Source: Punica granatum (taxonomy: Eukaryota > Streptophyta > Magnoliopsida > Myrtales > Lythraceae). From it: a DNA stretch of 64,000 nt. Under the pieces are notes generated by a model. That model ran no database searches. It saw nothing but the letters and a program-made list of their open reading frames with translations, and was not told the origin of the DNA. The stretch lies in contig NC_045130.1 of assembly GCF_007655135.1 (NCBI RefSeq), positions 18,109,363-18,173,362 on the forward strand, read 5' to 3'. Positions 33,832 through 46,980 of this stretch are shown one piece after another; position 1 is the stretch's first letter, and every line of letters begins with the position of its first letter. Position numbers and translations under genes: made by a program.

Positions 33832-36800
33832 ATGTCCAACTTCTCCGGTCAGATCAGGGCATCCTCGTCCCTAATGAGGCGCCTCAGGCACCGCCTCAGC
33901 GATGATCCGGCACGCCTCCTGCAGGTTCGGTGCTTCACTACCACCGAGGGCCATCGCCCCACGATTGTCCACAAGCGCAGTCTTGATATCCTCCACGACC
34001 CCTGGTTCAATAAGGTAAAAAAATCTCGAGGAGATCTTGCTTGAATACTTCTTCCTCGGATTTATGCCTCGATGAATTGAATGCTTGATACGTTCTCTAA
34101 GTCAGATGCTTGATACCGAGGGAGAGAGCTTTAGGAAAGGAATTGGTTATGTAGTCTACTGTTAATTTGGATGCTTGCGCTTTGGCCTACATCCTCTGGG
34201 ATTATATTGTTTCATTCATGTTTTAATCTGCTTTATCTTATATAGAAATACATGCCTGAATGAATAGGAAGGTTAGGTGAAAAATGGAGGAGATATCGCG
34301 CTGGAGAATAGTCTGTCTGCCCTCTGGATAAAACTTATTTATGAGTTCTTCGAACGTAATTGAGTTACAAGTTTGTTATTGAAAGCAACGAATGAGAGAA
34401 AGGAATGAAAGCAGAAGGATGAGGACTTTTGACTTATTGTGCAATTAGATCACCCTCTCCTTCTTTGTCCCATTCATTTTTATCTTGATGCTGAGACTGA
34501 GTTACTGTATGGCTATCTTGGTATTTTTGTTTATAAGATGTGTTTTGGTCAGCAATTCAGCATACTTAGTTCTAGGTAGACATCTCTTGCATTTACAATC
34601 CGACAAGTGACCCTTTCTGCACTTGATAGGGAACAGCATTTTCTATGACTGAACGGGACCGTCTTGATCTTCGAGGGCTTCTTCCTCCCAATGTTATGTC
34701 CACCGAACAGCAGATTGGTCGCTTCAGTATGTTCCATAACTCACTTTATGCTACTGCGGAGTTGTTGCTGCGTCTAGAGTGTTCCCACTTTTACTTTTAG
34801 TCGCATATTGTGCAAATATATAATAGATAGTAGCTCCTGGTTTTTCCTCTTTGAGAGTAATATAGTTCCAACTGGGAAACAAGTAGTAAACAATAAGTTC
34901 TTGCAACGTATGAAGCAAACCATCTAATTCTTACGCACTAATGCTGAAAATACATTTTCCTTTATCTATTATATTTTTAGACATTCTAATAATGCTATTA
35001 TTAGTTTCTGATGCTCTGATCTCTAATGACCAACAAATTGAGGTCATTTTAGTTTCTTTGCTGATTGGAGCATTACCTAATGCCTAGTTGCCTTTAATAC
35101 TTTGTCGTGATGAAGGAAAATCTTCCATTTTGATGATCTAATGACGCATCTCATGCAAGGACTATTGGATCTTGTGTGATAGACCAATATATTTCTCGTA
35201 AAATTACAAATGCGGAAGTGGCATCAAATTCATGGTTTATCCAGGGAGACTATTTTGGCATGCTAATGGATATCTGCTATATTGCATGTCTTGTGAGAAA
35301 TTTCCAATATTCTTTTGGGGTAAAATAAAGGGTGCAGAATTGCATTTGGTGGCTAAATTATTCCTTTAGCTTCATGGGAGTTGAACAATTTGGTGGAAAA
35401 ACTGTTAAATGCTTAGAGGCCTTTTGCATACTTCCAATTATGGAAATAATTGTGGGGGTTTCCCCAGTATTCCTCACAACAAGTAACAATGAATTCAGTG
35501 CTGTATTGTAATTCTCTTGGCATCATTAACTAATGATGCTAAACTTACTTCAGTAATTAGTAATAGGGATCAAACGGTCAAAGAAGGTAATGGAAGTTAG
35601 ACAATGTTGGTTTTGAGTGGTCCCTTGAGAAGATATAAAAGTTATTTTTGGAAAGCTTCTATGGGTATTTTGCTCTTTCTATCAAGATTGGATTTTGCTG
35701 CTAGGCCATGCAAGATTGCTTGATGGAGGAAGACCTTAATTAAGATTTATAAAACTATATGAGAACATCTAAAATTTATTAGGGACTGATGTTAGGCTCA
35801 TAAGCTCATAAAAATGGGGAACAAGAGATTTGCACGGTACTTTTTCAAATTTTGGAAGACGTCAAGCTGTAGAGTAGATGGCTTTTGTTGTTAGATCAAA
35901 ACAGTGAAAATGCTAGAGGAAGAAGATGCTTGATTGGTGAGTGGACGAGTTGATTATTTACTGATGCTTTTGAAGCTATTATGGCCTGCCTAGAACACAC
36001 TTTTTGAAAGAAGTAGCTAGTGAAATGGTAGTCTATCTCTTTCTTGGTCTTGGGAGAGCGTAAGTGATACGTTTTGTTGTAAGGTCCAATAAACTTCTCT
36101 TGCAATGGGAAATGAGAACACACTAAACGGAGCTGCCTAATGAATTAAATTGATGAAAGACTTGCTTTATCATATATATGCTCCGAAAGGAAGATTTTAA
36201 AGTTGTGTTTTGATAATTCGGTCATTGTTGAGATTGACAATTTTACTATCATATACTGGCATCAGTTAAAATGAGGAGGGCATAGCTATAGCATCGCAGA
36301 CATGCTGTGGTGAAATTAACTCTTTCTTTCTAATCGCTTCTGAGAAAAAAAAAACTGTGATTTAATTGTACTTAAGACATGTCTAGTACTGGCAATCTAA
36401 ACTAATCTAATGTATTTTTTTTAACCAGTTGGAACAATTTCATATCTTATACATAAATTTTACATTTAAGTGTATTGACCTTTTGAACTTGAATATCAAC
36501 AGTGGAGGATTTGAAGAGGCTCGAGCAGCAAGCAAGAGATGGGCCATCTGATCCTTATGCTGTGGCTAAGTGGCGGATCCTCAACCGATTGCATGATAGA
36601 AATGAAACTATGTATTACAAAGTAAGTTGGGTTCTGCTTTGTTACCTTGTATAACTTCCTGTAAAGCAGAATTGGTGTAACTATTTTGGTGTTGGTGTAT
36701 AAGTGCTAATGTGGCTGAATAGAATTCTTTTGACCAACATAGGTGTTGCTTATGTACGTAACATGCAATTACATTGGGCTTGTGTTGAATGAATATTTAA

Positions 36801-39800
36801 CCATTTGATTCAAACATCAGCCAAAGCTATATGCTATTAACATATTTTCTGTTTTAACAGTACTAAGTAATCACTCACATAGTTTGTAACTGTTGCCTCG
36901 AAGATTATTAGGTGCACTGATCTGCTTTTAATGTCTCGACCTCTTGCTAGGTCTCCCTTTTTGAACTCTAAATAAATGAGATAAAGGTCAATGCACTTAA
37001 ACTATAAATGGCAATTTTAATTTAACCTGAGCAAAGGAGTATGAGACTTTGATCCTTTTTTGAGTTTGAGTTTGGTGATAGTGCCTCGTGTAATTGTTCT
37101 GCTGTTTACATAGTAGATTCTGTCATCTTCAAAATCATGATTTTCTATGTTGGACAGGTTTTGATTGCCAATATTAAAGAATATGCGCCGATAGTATATA
37201 CACCGACCGTGGGTCTTGTGTGCCAGAATTATGGTGGCTTGTTTAGAAGGCCAAGGGGAATGTACTTCAGTGCTGAAGATCGCGGTGAAATGATGTCTAT
37301 GGTGTACAACTGGCCATCGGAGCAGGTCCTGCATTCATGATTGTGATTACAATTATAAATTTCACATCTAATTCATATGACATTGCCTGCAAATTAGCTG
37401 TTTACAACATCTTTGTTGCTTTCCTGATGCTTTAGATTTTCTACCGAAGCAAACCCTACATTGATATGGAAATATAAGGATATTTAGGCCCTATATCTTG
37501 AGACGACAAGTATATTGTCAATGAGAAGAGGTTTTACCTCATTCTCTTATAAAATTGAGTTGACTCAGTTTGGCTTTTTGAAGGTCCTTTGTGCAGGTTG
37601 ATATGATTGTTGTAACGGATGGAAGCAGAATACTAGGACTTGGAGATCTTGGAGTTCAGGGAATTGCTATTGCAATTGGGAAGCTAGATCTGTATGTTGC
37701 TGCTGCTGGAATTAATCCACAAAGGGTATTGGCTTTTGTTAAAGATTTATTATCTGTGGAACCACTCCACCAACAAAGCTTATGTGGTGTGTTTACATTA
37801 AGAGCAACAGGTTTATCAAAATGAAATCATTTGAACTCTGTGGGAATATCTAATAATGAGCAACTGTTGAAACAAAAATGTTATTTGATGGATCAGTGAC
37901 AACAGTTTATATTGTTTCCACAAGAGCTTTTCTAATGGATTTGATTGACAGAGCTAATCCAGCAAAGAGGGCAGGGGATGCTAACGCTATCCCTTCCATA
38001 GCTTCTTGCTTCTATAGTAACTTTAAGGCCCATCCTAACATATCTGGGAACTGTCAAACTGAAATGAGTGGTGAAAACGTAGGTAGTATGTAAATTGTCC
38101 ATCCTAATCATTACATTTGAAAGCATTTCTTTTTCTTTTTAGTCCTTTCACACTAATGCTTGCTTGCTTCTATTATGATAACATCATTGCAAGTATAATC
38201 CATAGGAACTGCCCATAAATCAAGTACCACTTATGCTAATCCTATGACATGTAAGAGAATTTTAAGGGATTGTTAGTTCCATAACAACTCCAATATCTAT
38301 CCCTGTTGACATGATAAATTATATTATTTGACATGCTATATAGTGGGCATATTCTAAATTATCCTGTCTAAGATTTTGGACCGATCTACCTCTTGTCTGT
38401 TGCAACATGTCTGCAGGTGCTCCCTGTGATGATTGATGTAGGAACTAACAATGAAAAGCTTCTAAAGGATCCCTTGTGTAAGTTCTTCTATATTTAATAT
38501 GAGAAAGTCCTAGGTAAAGCATGGTGCCGAAAACTAATTGAGGTTACATGAAATTTTGAAACTTAATTTTATTTGTTGCAATAACTTAATAAAACAATGC
38601 AAATAAGAATTGCAAATATCAAGGGATGCTGCTTCATATGAACGAACCAGTATGTTGGGTAAAATTGAAAGGAATTGAATGGTGCAGGTAGTGCCAAACA
38701 TGGTGCAGGTATTCATGCTTAACAAACATGCACCCTAATCATATTAATTCGTGCAGGGATTAAATAAAGGGCCCACTAAATATTTTGTAGGACTTTTTAA
38801 CATTGACTACATTTTAAATAACTTTTGGCAATATTCTAGTTGCTGAATACAGGGGCACATAGGTGGGGAATCCATGCCCTATGCTTGTCACTTGCATTAG
38901 AAGTATCTGCATTATGGGTTCTATTCCTAGATTCACTGTATTGTTTTGCATCTAGAACTGATTTATATTCTACATCTCAAGCGTGGGGAAGTTAGTGTCA
39001 TCTCACACGAGCAAACTATCTTATTATTATTTTGAGATTTCACTAGCATTCTGTTCTTCCTTTGTTGATGTGGAAAGCTCTACATCTGATTATTTAGCTC
39101 AGTGATGTTAATGCATCATGGTGTGTTAGATCCTGCTTTTGCATTATCATGGAGGGGAGCACATAAATGTTTTCAAATGAATATACTGGAGTGATGAATT
39201 TCTTAGAAGCTTATACTAGTATGAAGGTCCTCGAAAAATCAATCTCAAGCATTGCTTAACACTATCTTCACGTGCCAACCATGCTTGATACGTGCAATAA
39301 CGATTTGGAATATCAGTATGGGGTAGAAAGATCCTACACTAGAACCTGCCTTCTACTAGTATCTCAAAATAATCAATTTATTGGAGCTTTGCATCAATTA
39401 GTGATTCTCTTGCTCTTGCCTTTAGATTTGGGATTGCAACAACATCGCCTTGATGGCGATGATTATCTTGCCGTCATCGATGAATTCATGGAGGCTGTGT
39501 TTACTCGTTGGCCCAATGTGATTGTGCAGGTAGCATACTTGTTATGCTTATCTTTGTAGCTCCCTTATTAATTTTTTGATGCACTAAGACCCTTAATTTC
39601 TGCAGTTTGAAGACTTTCAAAGCAAGTGGGCTTTCAAGTTATTGCAACGATATAGAGACACCTACAGGATGTTTAATGATGATGTCCAGGTAAGAAGGAC
39701 ACTTATCCTGCTTCTTAGATAAGGTTTAGAACCAAAAAGAAAAAGAATGAAAAAGGACGATCAGAAAGAGGGAAGAGTAGAATCTGCTTTATACATCTCC

Positions 39801-42800
39801 TTTTTCATTTATGCATCATGCCATATTATATGCATGGCAATTTGAGTGGCCTGGGGGTGAAAAGAAACAAATAATACCTTTAAGCCAGAGCTTAGAGATG
39901 GGTTCTTCTTTGTCCTTCACACTGTGCTTAGTTTAGTTTAGATGGAAAGGTGGGTTATATGGCACTGCATTTTGCTGAAGTTTCCTCTTTTGGTGTATGA
40001 ATCCATAAAGCTGTCTCCCACCCCCATTGTTCCTCCCTCTGTCCATACCTCCACTATCATAATGTCCTGTCAGGACAGATGTTTCCAAGTTGATTTTGAA
40101 TAAAGGGAAGGATCAAAACAGTCTCTCTTCTCTAGACTGAAATCTAGTGATTGTGCATTTCTCTATCAATACCTCTCATCACCAGTACCTCCAAAAGAGA
40201 ATTTAAATTGTACTGTAATTGAGAAGTGATCAATTGGAATCGGTACTATGGTCTTTTTTATGACCAGGGTACTGTGTAAGATGTGAAAACATGTGAGAGG
40301 ACCAAATCTTAGTATGCTTGTAAATATGAGTTCGTTGCTACGCCTCTGTGGAGAGAGTGTGAGTTATTCTTCAGGTCTTCATTATCCTATCATTTGGATA
40401 CCTATTTCTGCTTATTGCCTTGGCTGTTTCCAACAATTTGAACAGGGAACGGCTGGAGTCGCAATTGCTGGCCTCTTAGGAGCTGTAAGAGCTCAAGGAA
40501 GGCCGATGATTGACTTTCCAAAAATGAAGATTGTTGTTGCTGGTGCTGGAAGGTAGCAACTTATTCTTATGGACTTGATTGAGATATAATTATCTTTTTT
40601 ATATATTTATGATAGAGAGGGAAAAAGTTAATATGCAATATTTTACTTAATAGTGTCAGTCTGTCATTCTTTTCTTTTGTGGTAAGATTTCCAGTGCGAT
40701 CAGTTTCCAACTTTCTGCAGTACCTTTGTATGAATGGATTGTGGAACAAATACGATGCCTGATAAATTAAAGGAAATTTAATTAAGTAGTGGAATATTAA
40801 AATAAAGTTTTTTTTATCCCCGGAATTTATATATACATATATATATATATACACACACATATATATAGGTTCCACGCAGTGCTGAAAACCCTTCCCAGAA
40901 GATGAAAGATGAAAATGACAGCAATCAGAATAAGAATAATTTGATGTACTCATTCACACTTCTTGTTTATGTGAGTTGAGTTGGCTGTTGAAGCATCAAG
41001 TATTTTCGTAAAGAGCTGTCCAAGTTTTTAGTGGAAATGTATGGGTGAAATTCTTGTCATCTATAGCTGTCTTTTCTGTTCTGTTCAGAGGGGCTTTAAA
41101 TTCTGGACTTTATATGGCGAAACAATATCATTTATCCAATCTTTTGCACTTTCTACATTTGTTTGCTAGATTAAACCGGTGATCATAGATCCCTCAACAA
41201 ATGTTGTGCCCCAACTTGCTAATCTCTGCTAACTCTTTGCTTTTCCATTTATTACTTAATCATGTTAGATTCGTTTTCTCATATAATTGATATTGTATTT
41301 GTAACTGTGTCCTTCAGCGGAGGAAGAAAAGGACAAATAGTATTTCTGTGTCTTTAACCATCACAACTGATTTGTCTAAATGAAAACTTTTTCTAGATGA
41401 TTTGGTGGGATGTTATCACCCTGAATCTTTCAAAAGATGTAACCTAAAACAAAGCAATTGAGCTTAAACTTTTGGGAAAGGCATAACCATGATATGCGTT
41501 GTGCCACTTTAATGCAAATGCTATCATTGGGCTTGGTTCCTAAATCCATAAACTGTTTCAGTGCTGGAATAGGTGTTCTGAATGCTGCAAGGAAGACAAT
41601 GGCCCGAATGTTGGGAGATACGGAGACAGCTTTTGATAGTGCGCGGAGTCAATTTTGGGTGGTTGATGCAAAGGTTAGTTGTTGCAAATTGACTTTTCAG
41701 ATACGAGGGAGCAAATAGTAGAACTGTAATTCGAGTGTGGTGAACATGCAATGGAAGTTCTGTGGACCATCTTGATATACAGAATTAATAACCTAAGGTG
41801 CCTACCTTCAGCTGGATATAGGGTCTTTATCAGGGTTTTAGCTGGACAAAAAGGTTAATTTTGTAAAATAAGATCATTTGAAATGCTTCAGGGAAATGAA
41901 AACTGAGGGTAACTTTTGTTGAAGAAAAAACTTTTTACTTTCTGATAAAAGATTGGGAAACTTCCTTGTGAGGGATGGGCATATCAATTTCATGTAAACG
42001 TAATAAGTGCATCCTCTGTCTCTCTCTCTCCCCCCCACCCCCCCAAACTGGGCTCTTTTTCCCCCCCTTTTGCTGCCAATATATCCTGGAAGAAATTCAG
42101 GAATAATATGTTTGGGTTTTGTAAAACCCCATCTATTGCTTAATTTGGGACTATCAGGTAACAACTTTTCAGTACTTCAAATTTGAGGATCTCCACCTGC
42201 CAGTGGAAAGGAGATTTCAAAATTCCGTGACCTAGCATGCTGACTTCTATATCTTCCAGTGTTTCATGAATAAATTGAGCATCCGCATCCTCATGACATC
42301 ATATATTGTTGGATCAATCCTTGTGGTCTGATGAAATCATTCACTATTGGCTCTTTTGGTGTACAATTAGGGTCTGATCACAGAGGAACGTCAAAACATT
42401 GATCCAGAAGCTCAGCCATTTGCATGGAAAGTTAAAGAAGTTAAACGTCAAGGATTGAGGGAGGGTGCAAGTCTAGTGGAAGTGGTTCGTCTATTCTCAC
42501 AGTTGATAATTTAAGTTTTATGATTTTTTATATCCATCAGAAATTTATTTTCTTGGGGTCCATCAAAGTGTTAGTTCCTAAGTTTTGTTATAATCCATGG
42601 TTGTAAAAGTTATCTTTTGAACTGCTGCAGATTTCCCTGAAAAGGAAGTTCAGTGGATTAACAAATGACTCTTTAACTAATGCACTTTTAGCATGCTAAC
42701 TATCTCAGATATATTCTCTAGAGTGCTTTATTTATTTCATGTTCGCCAATCTGTAAAAATCGGTCCTAAATATTCAAAAGGATATTGGTCTATTTCTTTC

Positions 42801-45800
42801 CTACAAGGCTAGCATATGGTTGGTGGTTCCTCTTTCCATCGGAATGTGTTCTCACTTATGTGTATTTGGTGCATATTATTCTTCTGAAGTCACTAGAATA
42901 TAAATCGATTACTTCTTTGTTTTTGTTTGCGCTCTTAGAGCAGGCTTCATAAGAAGTTTCCTGGCATTCATTTTGTTCTTATAATCACTTTTGCAGCTTA
43001 TATTATTGAATTCTCACAAAATTCCATACATACATACATGCATTTGTATATGCTCATAAAATTCTGGATCTTTGTTTATATTAGGTGCGTCAAGTGAAGC
43101 CTGATGTGCTTCTTGGATTATCTGCAGTTGGGGGATTGTTTTCAAAAGAGGTATCGATGCCTGTGTACATCAGAATATTATGTCCGTAATGCTCTTTCTT
43201 TCATAAAATTGCACTACTTTCAGAGGGACATAGTGGCTACTTTAGTTACAAAGTTCTCTTGACATAATGATTAGCCTGTCTGTCTTAAGAGATTTATTCT
43301 AAATATGTTCCATATCCTCATCCTTGGTTTCAGTGCACTCTGTTGATTGTAGATAAATTCGGTGGAAAAAATAAGAACGATGTTCCATTGTTTCAGCACT
43401 TGGAGCTAGACCAAGCAATTCCTGATAGTGCATGGCTGCATGCTCACAATATAATGTAGGCATATATAAAGTATGAGGTCTTCATATGTATGCCAATTAC
43501 TCATTGTTGAATTAGTCAAAATGGAGACCCAATTGCAATATCAAGATGATGCTCGCTGTTAATTTAGTCTTCCCCTGTTGCAATTCCTGTAGCGAGATAA
43601 CCTGATATTGCTTTGTGGTAGATCCATTCAGATGGTCCACTTTCATGTCGTTAATATGGTTTGAAGGAGGCGAAAATAACTCTGCAAGGGTGTCTTGTCA
43701 ATTAACAGACACTGATGATATTGATTGTTGTACTGGATTATAGATAGCTTACTTCACCATCAAATTCTTTGAACAGAAACAGAATTGCGTAGCTCCTTGA
43801 ATATTACTGAATACTTTGACAACTCTACTTACTTTTAGGTATTAGAGGCAATGAAAAGTTCAACTTCAACTAGACCAGCTATCTTCGCAATGTCAAACCC
43901 CACCAAAAATGGTACATTGGCTTTTCTCATTTTCTATTTCTAAACATTCTTGCTTATATTTTAGAGGGTAAACTACTTGTAACTTATTTCCGTTCTGGAT
44001 GTCACTTTCTCTTGGACAGCTGAATGTACTCCTGAAGAAGCATTTTCCATTGTTGGTGAAAATGCTATCTTTGCAAGTGGAAGCCCGTTTCAAGATGTAG
44101 ATCTTGGTAAGTAAGAATTGAAAGACATCAAATCCTGTTCTTTTTCATGACAAAAACTTTTGACTTTCTTTCTATTCTGGTGGTCCTTTAATTTCACTTA
44201 CTCTCTGTTAGAAGTAAGTATTTCGCTGATCTTGTTTGCTCTATCTGACTGTGAGTACATGCTTAATTGTTTTTACTTAGGTTGTAATTTTTTCCTTCCT
44301 TGGTCTGGGTTAAGTTTCGTTTAAACTTAATAGAATAAGTGCTTAATAGTTGGTTTTCAACAATCTTACAAAGAATATTGGAATTCAGGAGACGAAAGGA
44401 GATCTAAAAAGTCAATCAAGTGAAAAACTAGTTCATGATTGAGTTGAAATTGACTTTACTAAATAATTGGTTATTGGCTTAATTAATATTTAAACTGTCA
44501 TTATTCACCTCCTATCCTTTCTCTTCAATCATTTCCCCCATAAATTCTCATGTCAACAAACCATTGACAATGGTCGGGACCTTAGCTTTTCATGTTAGAT
44601 TATCATAAGGACAAGCAGTTTGATTGAGACAATATGCCTTTTACATTTTTTTTAATTTAAGAAAAAGGCTGACGTGTATATTGGTGCTCACTCAAGGTAG
44701 CTTATGTGAAGTAAAGTAATATTCACATGCACTTCCTCTAATGCATATTGACTAGCAATTGACATGTCTTATTGAACTTGCAATTGTCTCACCATAGTAT
44801 ATTATTAGGAGAAAAAGGCTGAAGTTGATTACATGATATTGAATCTACTTGAGTAGCATTATTTGTAATCGTTTAAATTTATTACTCGAGCAGTTGATCA
44901 AGCATATGATTACTTGGTGCCAAATGATGGTGCTTATGCTATGAAGACCTGGCATGATTATTTTATGTAATTGCAATAATCTCGTAAATATTTTGATTGA
45001 ATCTTCATGAAAACTAGTGTTTTCGTTGAACAGGAAACGGTCATATTGGGCACTGCAACCAGGGAAACAACATGTATCTTTTCCCAGGGTTAGTTTTTCT
45101 CCAGTTGTGTTTCAGGAGAAAACAATTCAATTCCATTTACTCAATGTGCCATTGTTGATTGTTCAAATTTCCTTTCATTACAGGATTGGACTAGGTACTC
45201 TTTTATCAGGCTCTAGGATCATATCTGATGGCATGCTTCAGGCAGCTGCTGAATGGTATATTTCATTTATATATTTATTTAAGTTGTAAATTCATTGTTC
45301 AATTCAGAACTTTTACATTTTTTAGACCTTTCTTAAACAAACACGGCAAAGACGTAGGTGGTTCTGCTGAAATGGGAAAGTAAGTGCAGAAAGCTGATAG
45401 GGTTCAATCTTGGTTTTCTAGCATACTCCTTCGAATAAGTTAGACTTGTCTCTACAAGGAATGCCTTTCGACTGACTTGACCTATGGCAATTGCAGCTTA
45501 GCTGCTTACATGACTGAAGAGGAGGTTGTCAAAGGAGTAATATTTCCTTCAATTTCTAGGTAACATCCCTGACCTTGATCCCCGAGTTCTATCGTTAGTG
45601 GGCATTTTAAAATCTTAAGACATTTTGCGTATTTAATTCCTTTTGTAGCATTCGAGACATAACAAAGCAAGTAGCTGCAGCTGTTGTGAGGGAAGCAATA
45701 GAAGAGGACCTAGCTGAAGGATACCGTGAAATGGATGCTCGTGAACTTGGAAGGCTTAGCCAGGCATACTCTCTTAACCTTTTCTGTTGAAGTTATTATG

Positions 45801-46129
45801 GATTACAAAATTTCTAAGTCCGTGATTTTAATATTTTCTCGATTCCATCTCGCATCCTCACCACTCGTGGCCTAGCTCTTGACATGACGAATTTTCTGTG
45901 CAAAGTTCATGCTGATATCTCTGTCGATCATACTTGTCTAGAGGGACGAGTTTCTCCTTTTGAGTGTCATCTGACGTTCTTGTTTCTTCTCCCAAACTTG
46001 GATATATTTTCATTAGGACCCAAGCCTAACAGAGACAAAAAATCTTACTTGCAGGAGGAAATTGCAGAGTATGTGGATAACAACATGTGGAGTCCAGAAT
46101 ACCCGACATTGGTTTACAAGAACGATTGA
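33832..46129 (+). CDS. NAD-ME1: NAD-dependent malic enzyme, mitochondrial, alpha (NAD-ME1) type, 19 exons
   Basis: Reconstructed exons: 33832-34014, 34630-34726, 36503-36621, 37158-37325, 37597-37725, 38417-38477, 39426-39529, 39606-39689, 40446-40552, 41562-41673, 42371-42484, 43085-43150, 43839-43911, 44020-44106, 45034-45088, 45184-45255, 45497-45559, 45649-45763, 46055-46129. They join in frame to 627 residues (Arabidopsis NAD-ME1 has 623). The first ~35 residues are Arg/Ser-rich and fit a mitochondrial presequence. Conserved sites are YTPTVG (147-152), GDLGVQG (205-211), the metal-binding FNDDVQG (around 310-316), Rossmann GAGSAGIG (348-355) and AMSNPTKNAECTP (exons 13-14). The sequence follows the alpha (NAD-ME1) rather than the beta (NAD-ME2) subunit, for example EGHRPTIVHK and QARDGPSDP. 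It oxidatively decarboxylates malate to pyruvate, yielding NADH and CO2, in the mitochondrial matrix, normally as alpha/beta heteromers. Intron 18 uses a GC donor. Confidence 0.95.
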
Positions 46130-46411
46130 TTAGTTGCTTCCCAAATGTTGTAGCCAGACTCAAGGAAACAAGTCAGGACCGGAAGAAGTAAAGTATACAG
46201 GAAAACGATGAGTGACTTTCATTAGCTGTCTTTCTTTCACAGCCAATAACACCATACTGTCGTTATGTGCATTGGCATATGTATCGAATTCGATTCATAT
46301 CTTGAGTGAGCATGTAATCCCTGTTCCCTGAATTTGTTGTGCTGCTCTGTCGTTTGGACTGTATACCACTGTGCTGTGTTAACACTATGTAATCTCAAAA
46401 TATTTGAATGA

Positions 46412-46417
46412 AATAAA
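46412..46417 (+). terminator. Polyadenylation signal of NAD-ME1
   Basis: AATAAA lies 283 bp after the stop codon, preceded by a T/G-rich 3' region. Confidence 0.5.
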
Positions 46418-46469
46418 ATTTGTCACGGGCCCTCAAATTGGGAATGATCAGCTTACTAATTGGAAACGC

Positions 46470-46980
46470 AGGGCGGATCCACTCAATTCAGTACAAACAC
46501 GATACGTCTTCTTACCTTACGTTTTTCTCAGGGGACTAGTGCCAACAGGTAGTATTACAGCCCTAATTGTGATTTGGACTTTGACCTTCCATTTGATAAA
46601 CGGAGGAAAAGGAAAGAAAAGAGAGGAAAAGTTATATGGGAGTTTTTGAAAAGGGAAAAAGACACTTTTGGTTGTCACTTTGGTCCTAAACTTTCTTTTT
46701 TGGCCGTTCTTATCCTCAAATTTTTGCCACTTTTGTTCTCCCGACATTTTATCCGTTGCTAGATGCTGATGTGGATTTGAAAGCGATACATTTTTCTTAG
46801 AGAACTAGTGCAAACACGATATGTTTTCTTCTCCCGTGTTTTTCTCAAAGGACTAGTGCCAATAGAGAGTATTTTCGTTTTCATGGTAATTTGAACTTTA
46901 ACTTTCTCTTTGGATCGTGGGAAACAAATAGAAAGGAAAAGGAGGGAAAGGAAAGTCGTATGGGAGATTTTGAAAATTCT
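46470..46980. repeat. Duplicated block downstream of NAD-ME1
   Basis: A segment at about 46493-46650 recurs at about 46811-46975 in the same orientation. Shared phrases are CAAACACGATAYGT, GTTTTTCTC, GGACTAGTGCCAA, TTTGAACTTT/TTTGGACTTT and GGGAGTTTTTGAAAA / GGGAGATTTTGAAAA. Purine-rich and pyrimidine-rich tracts follow up to 47420. It looks like an old repeat with no coding sense. Confidence 0.6.

Noticed and set aside
35580..36130. Possible LINE fragment in NAD-ME1 intron 2
   Set aside because: A few phrases looked coding on either strand, but no ordered motif set could be found.
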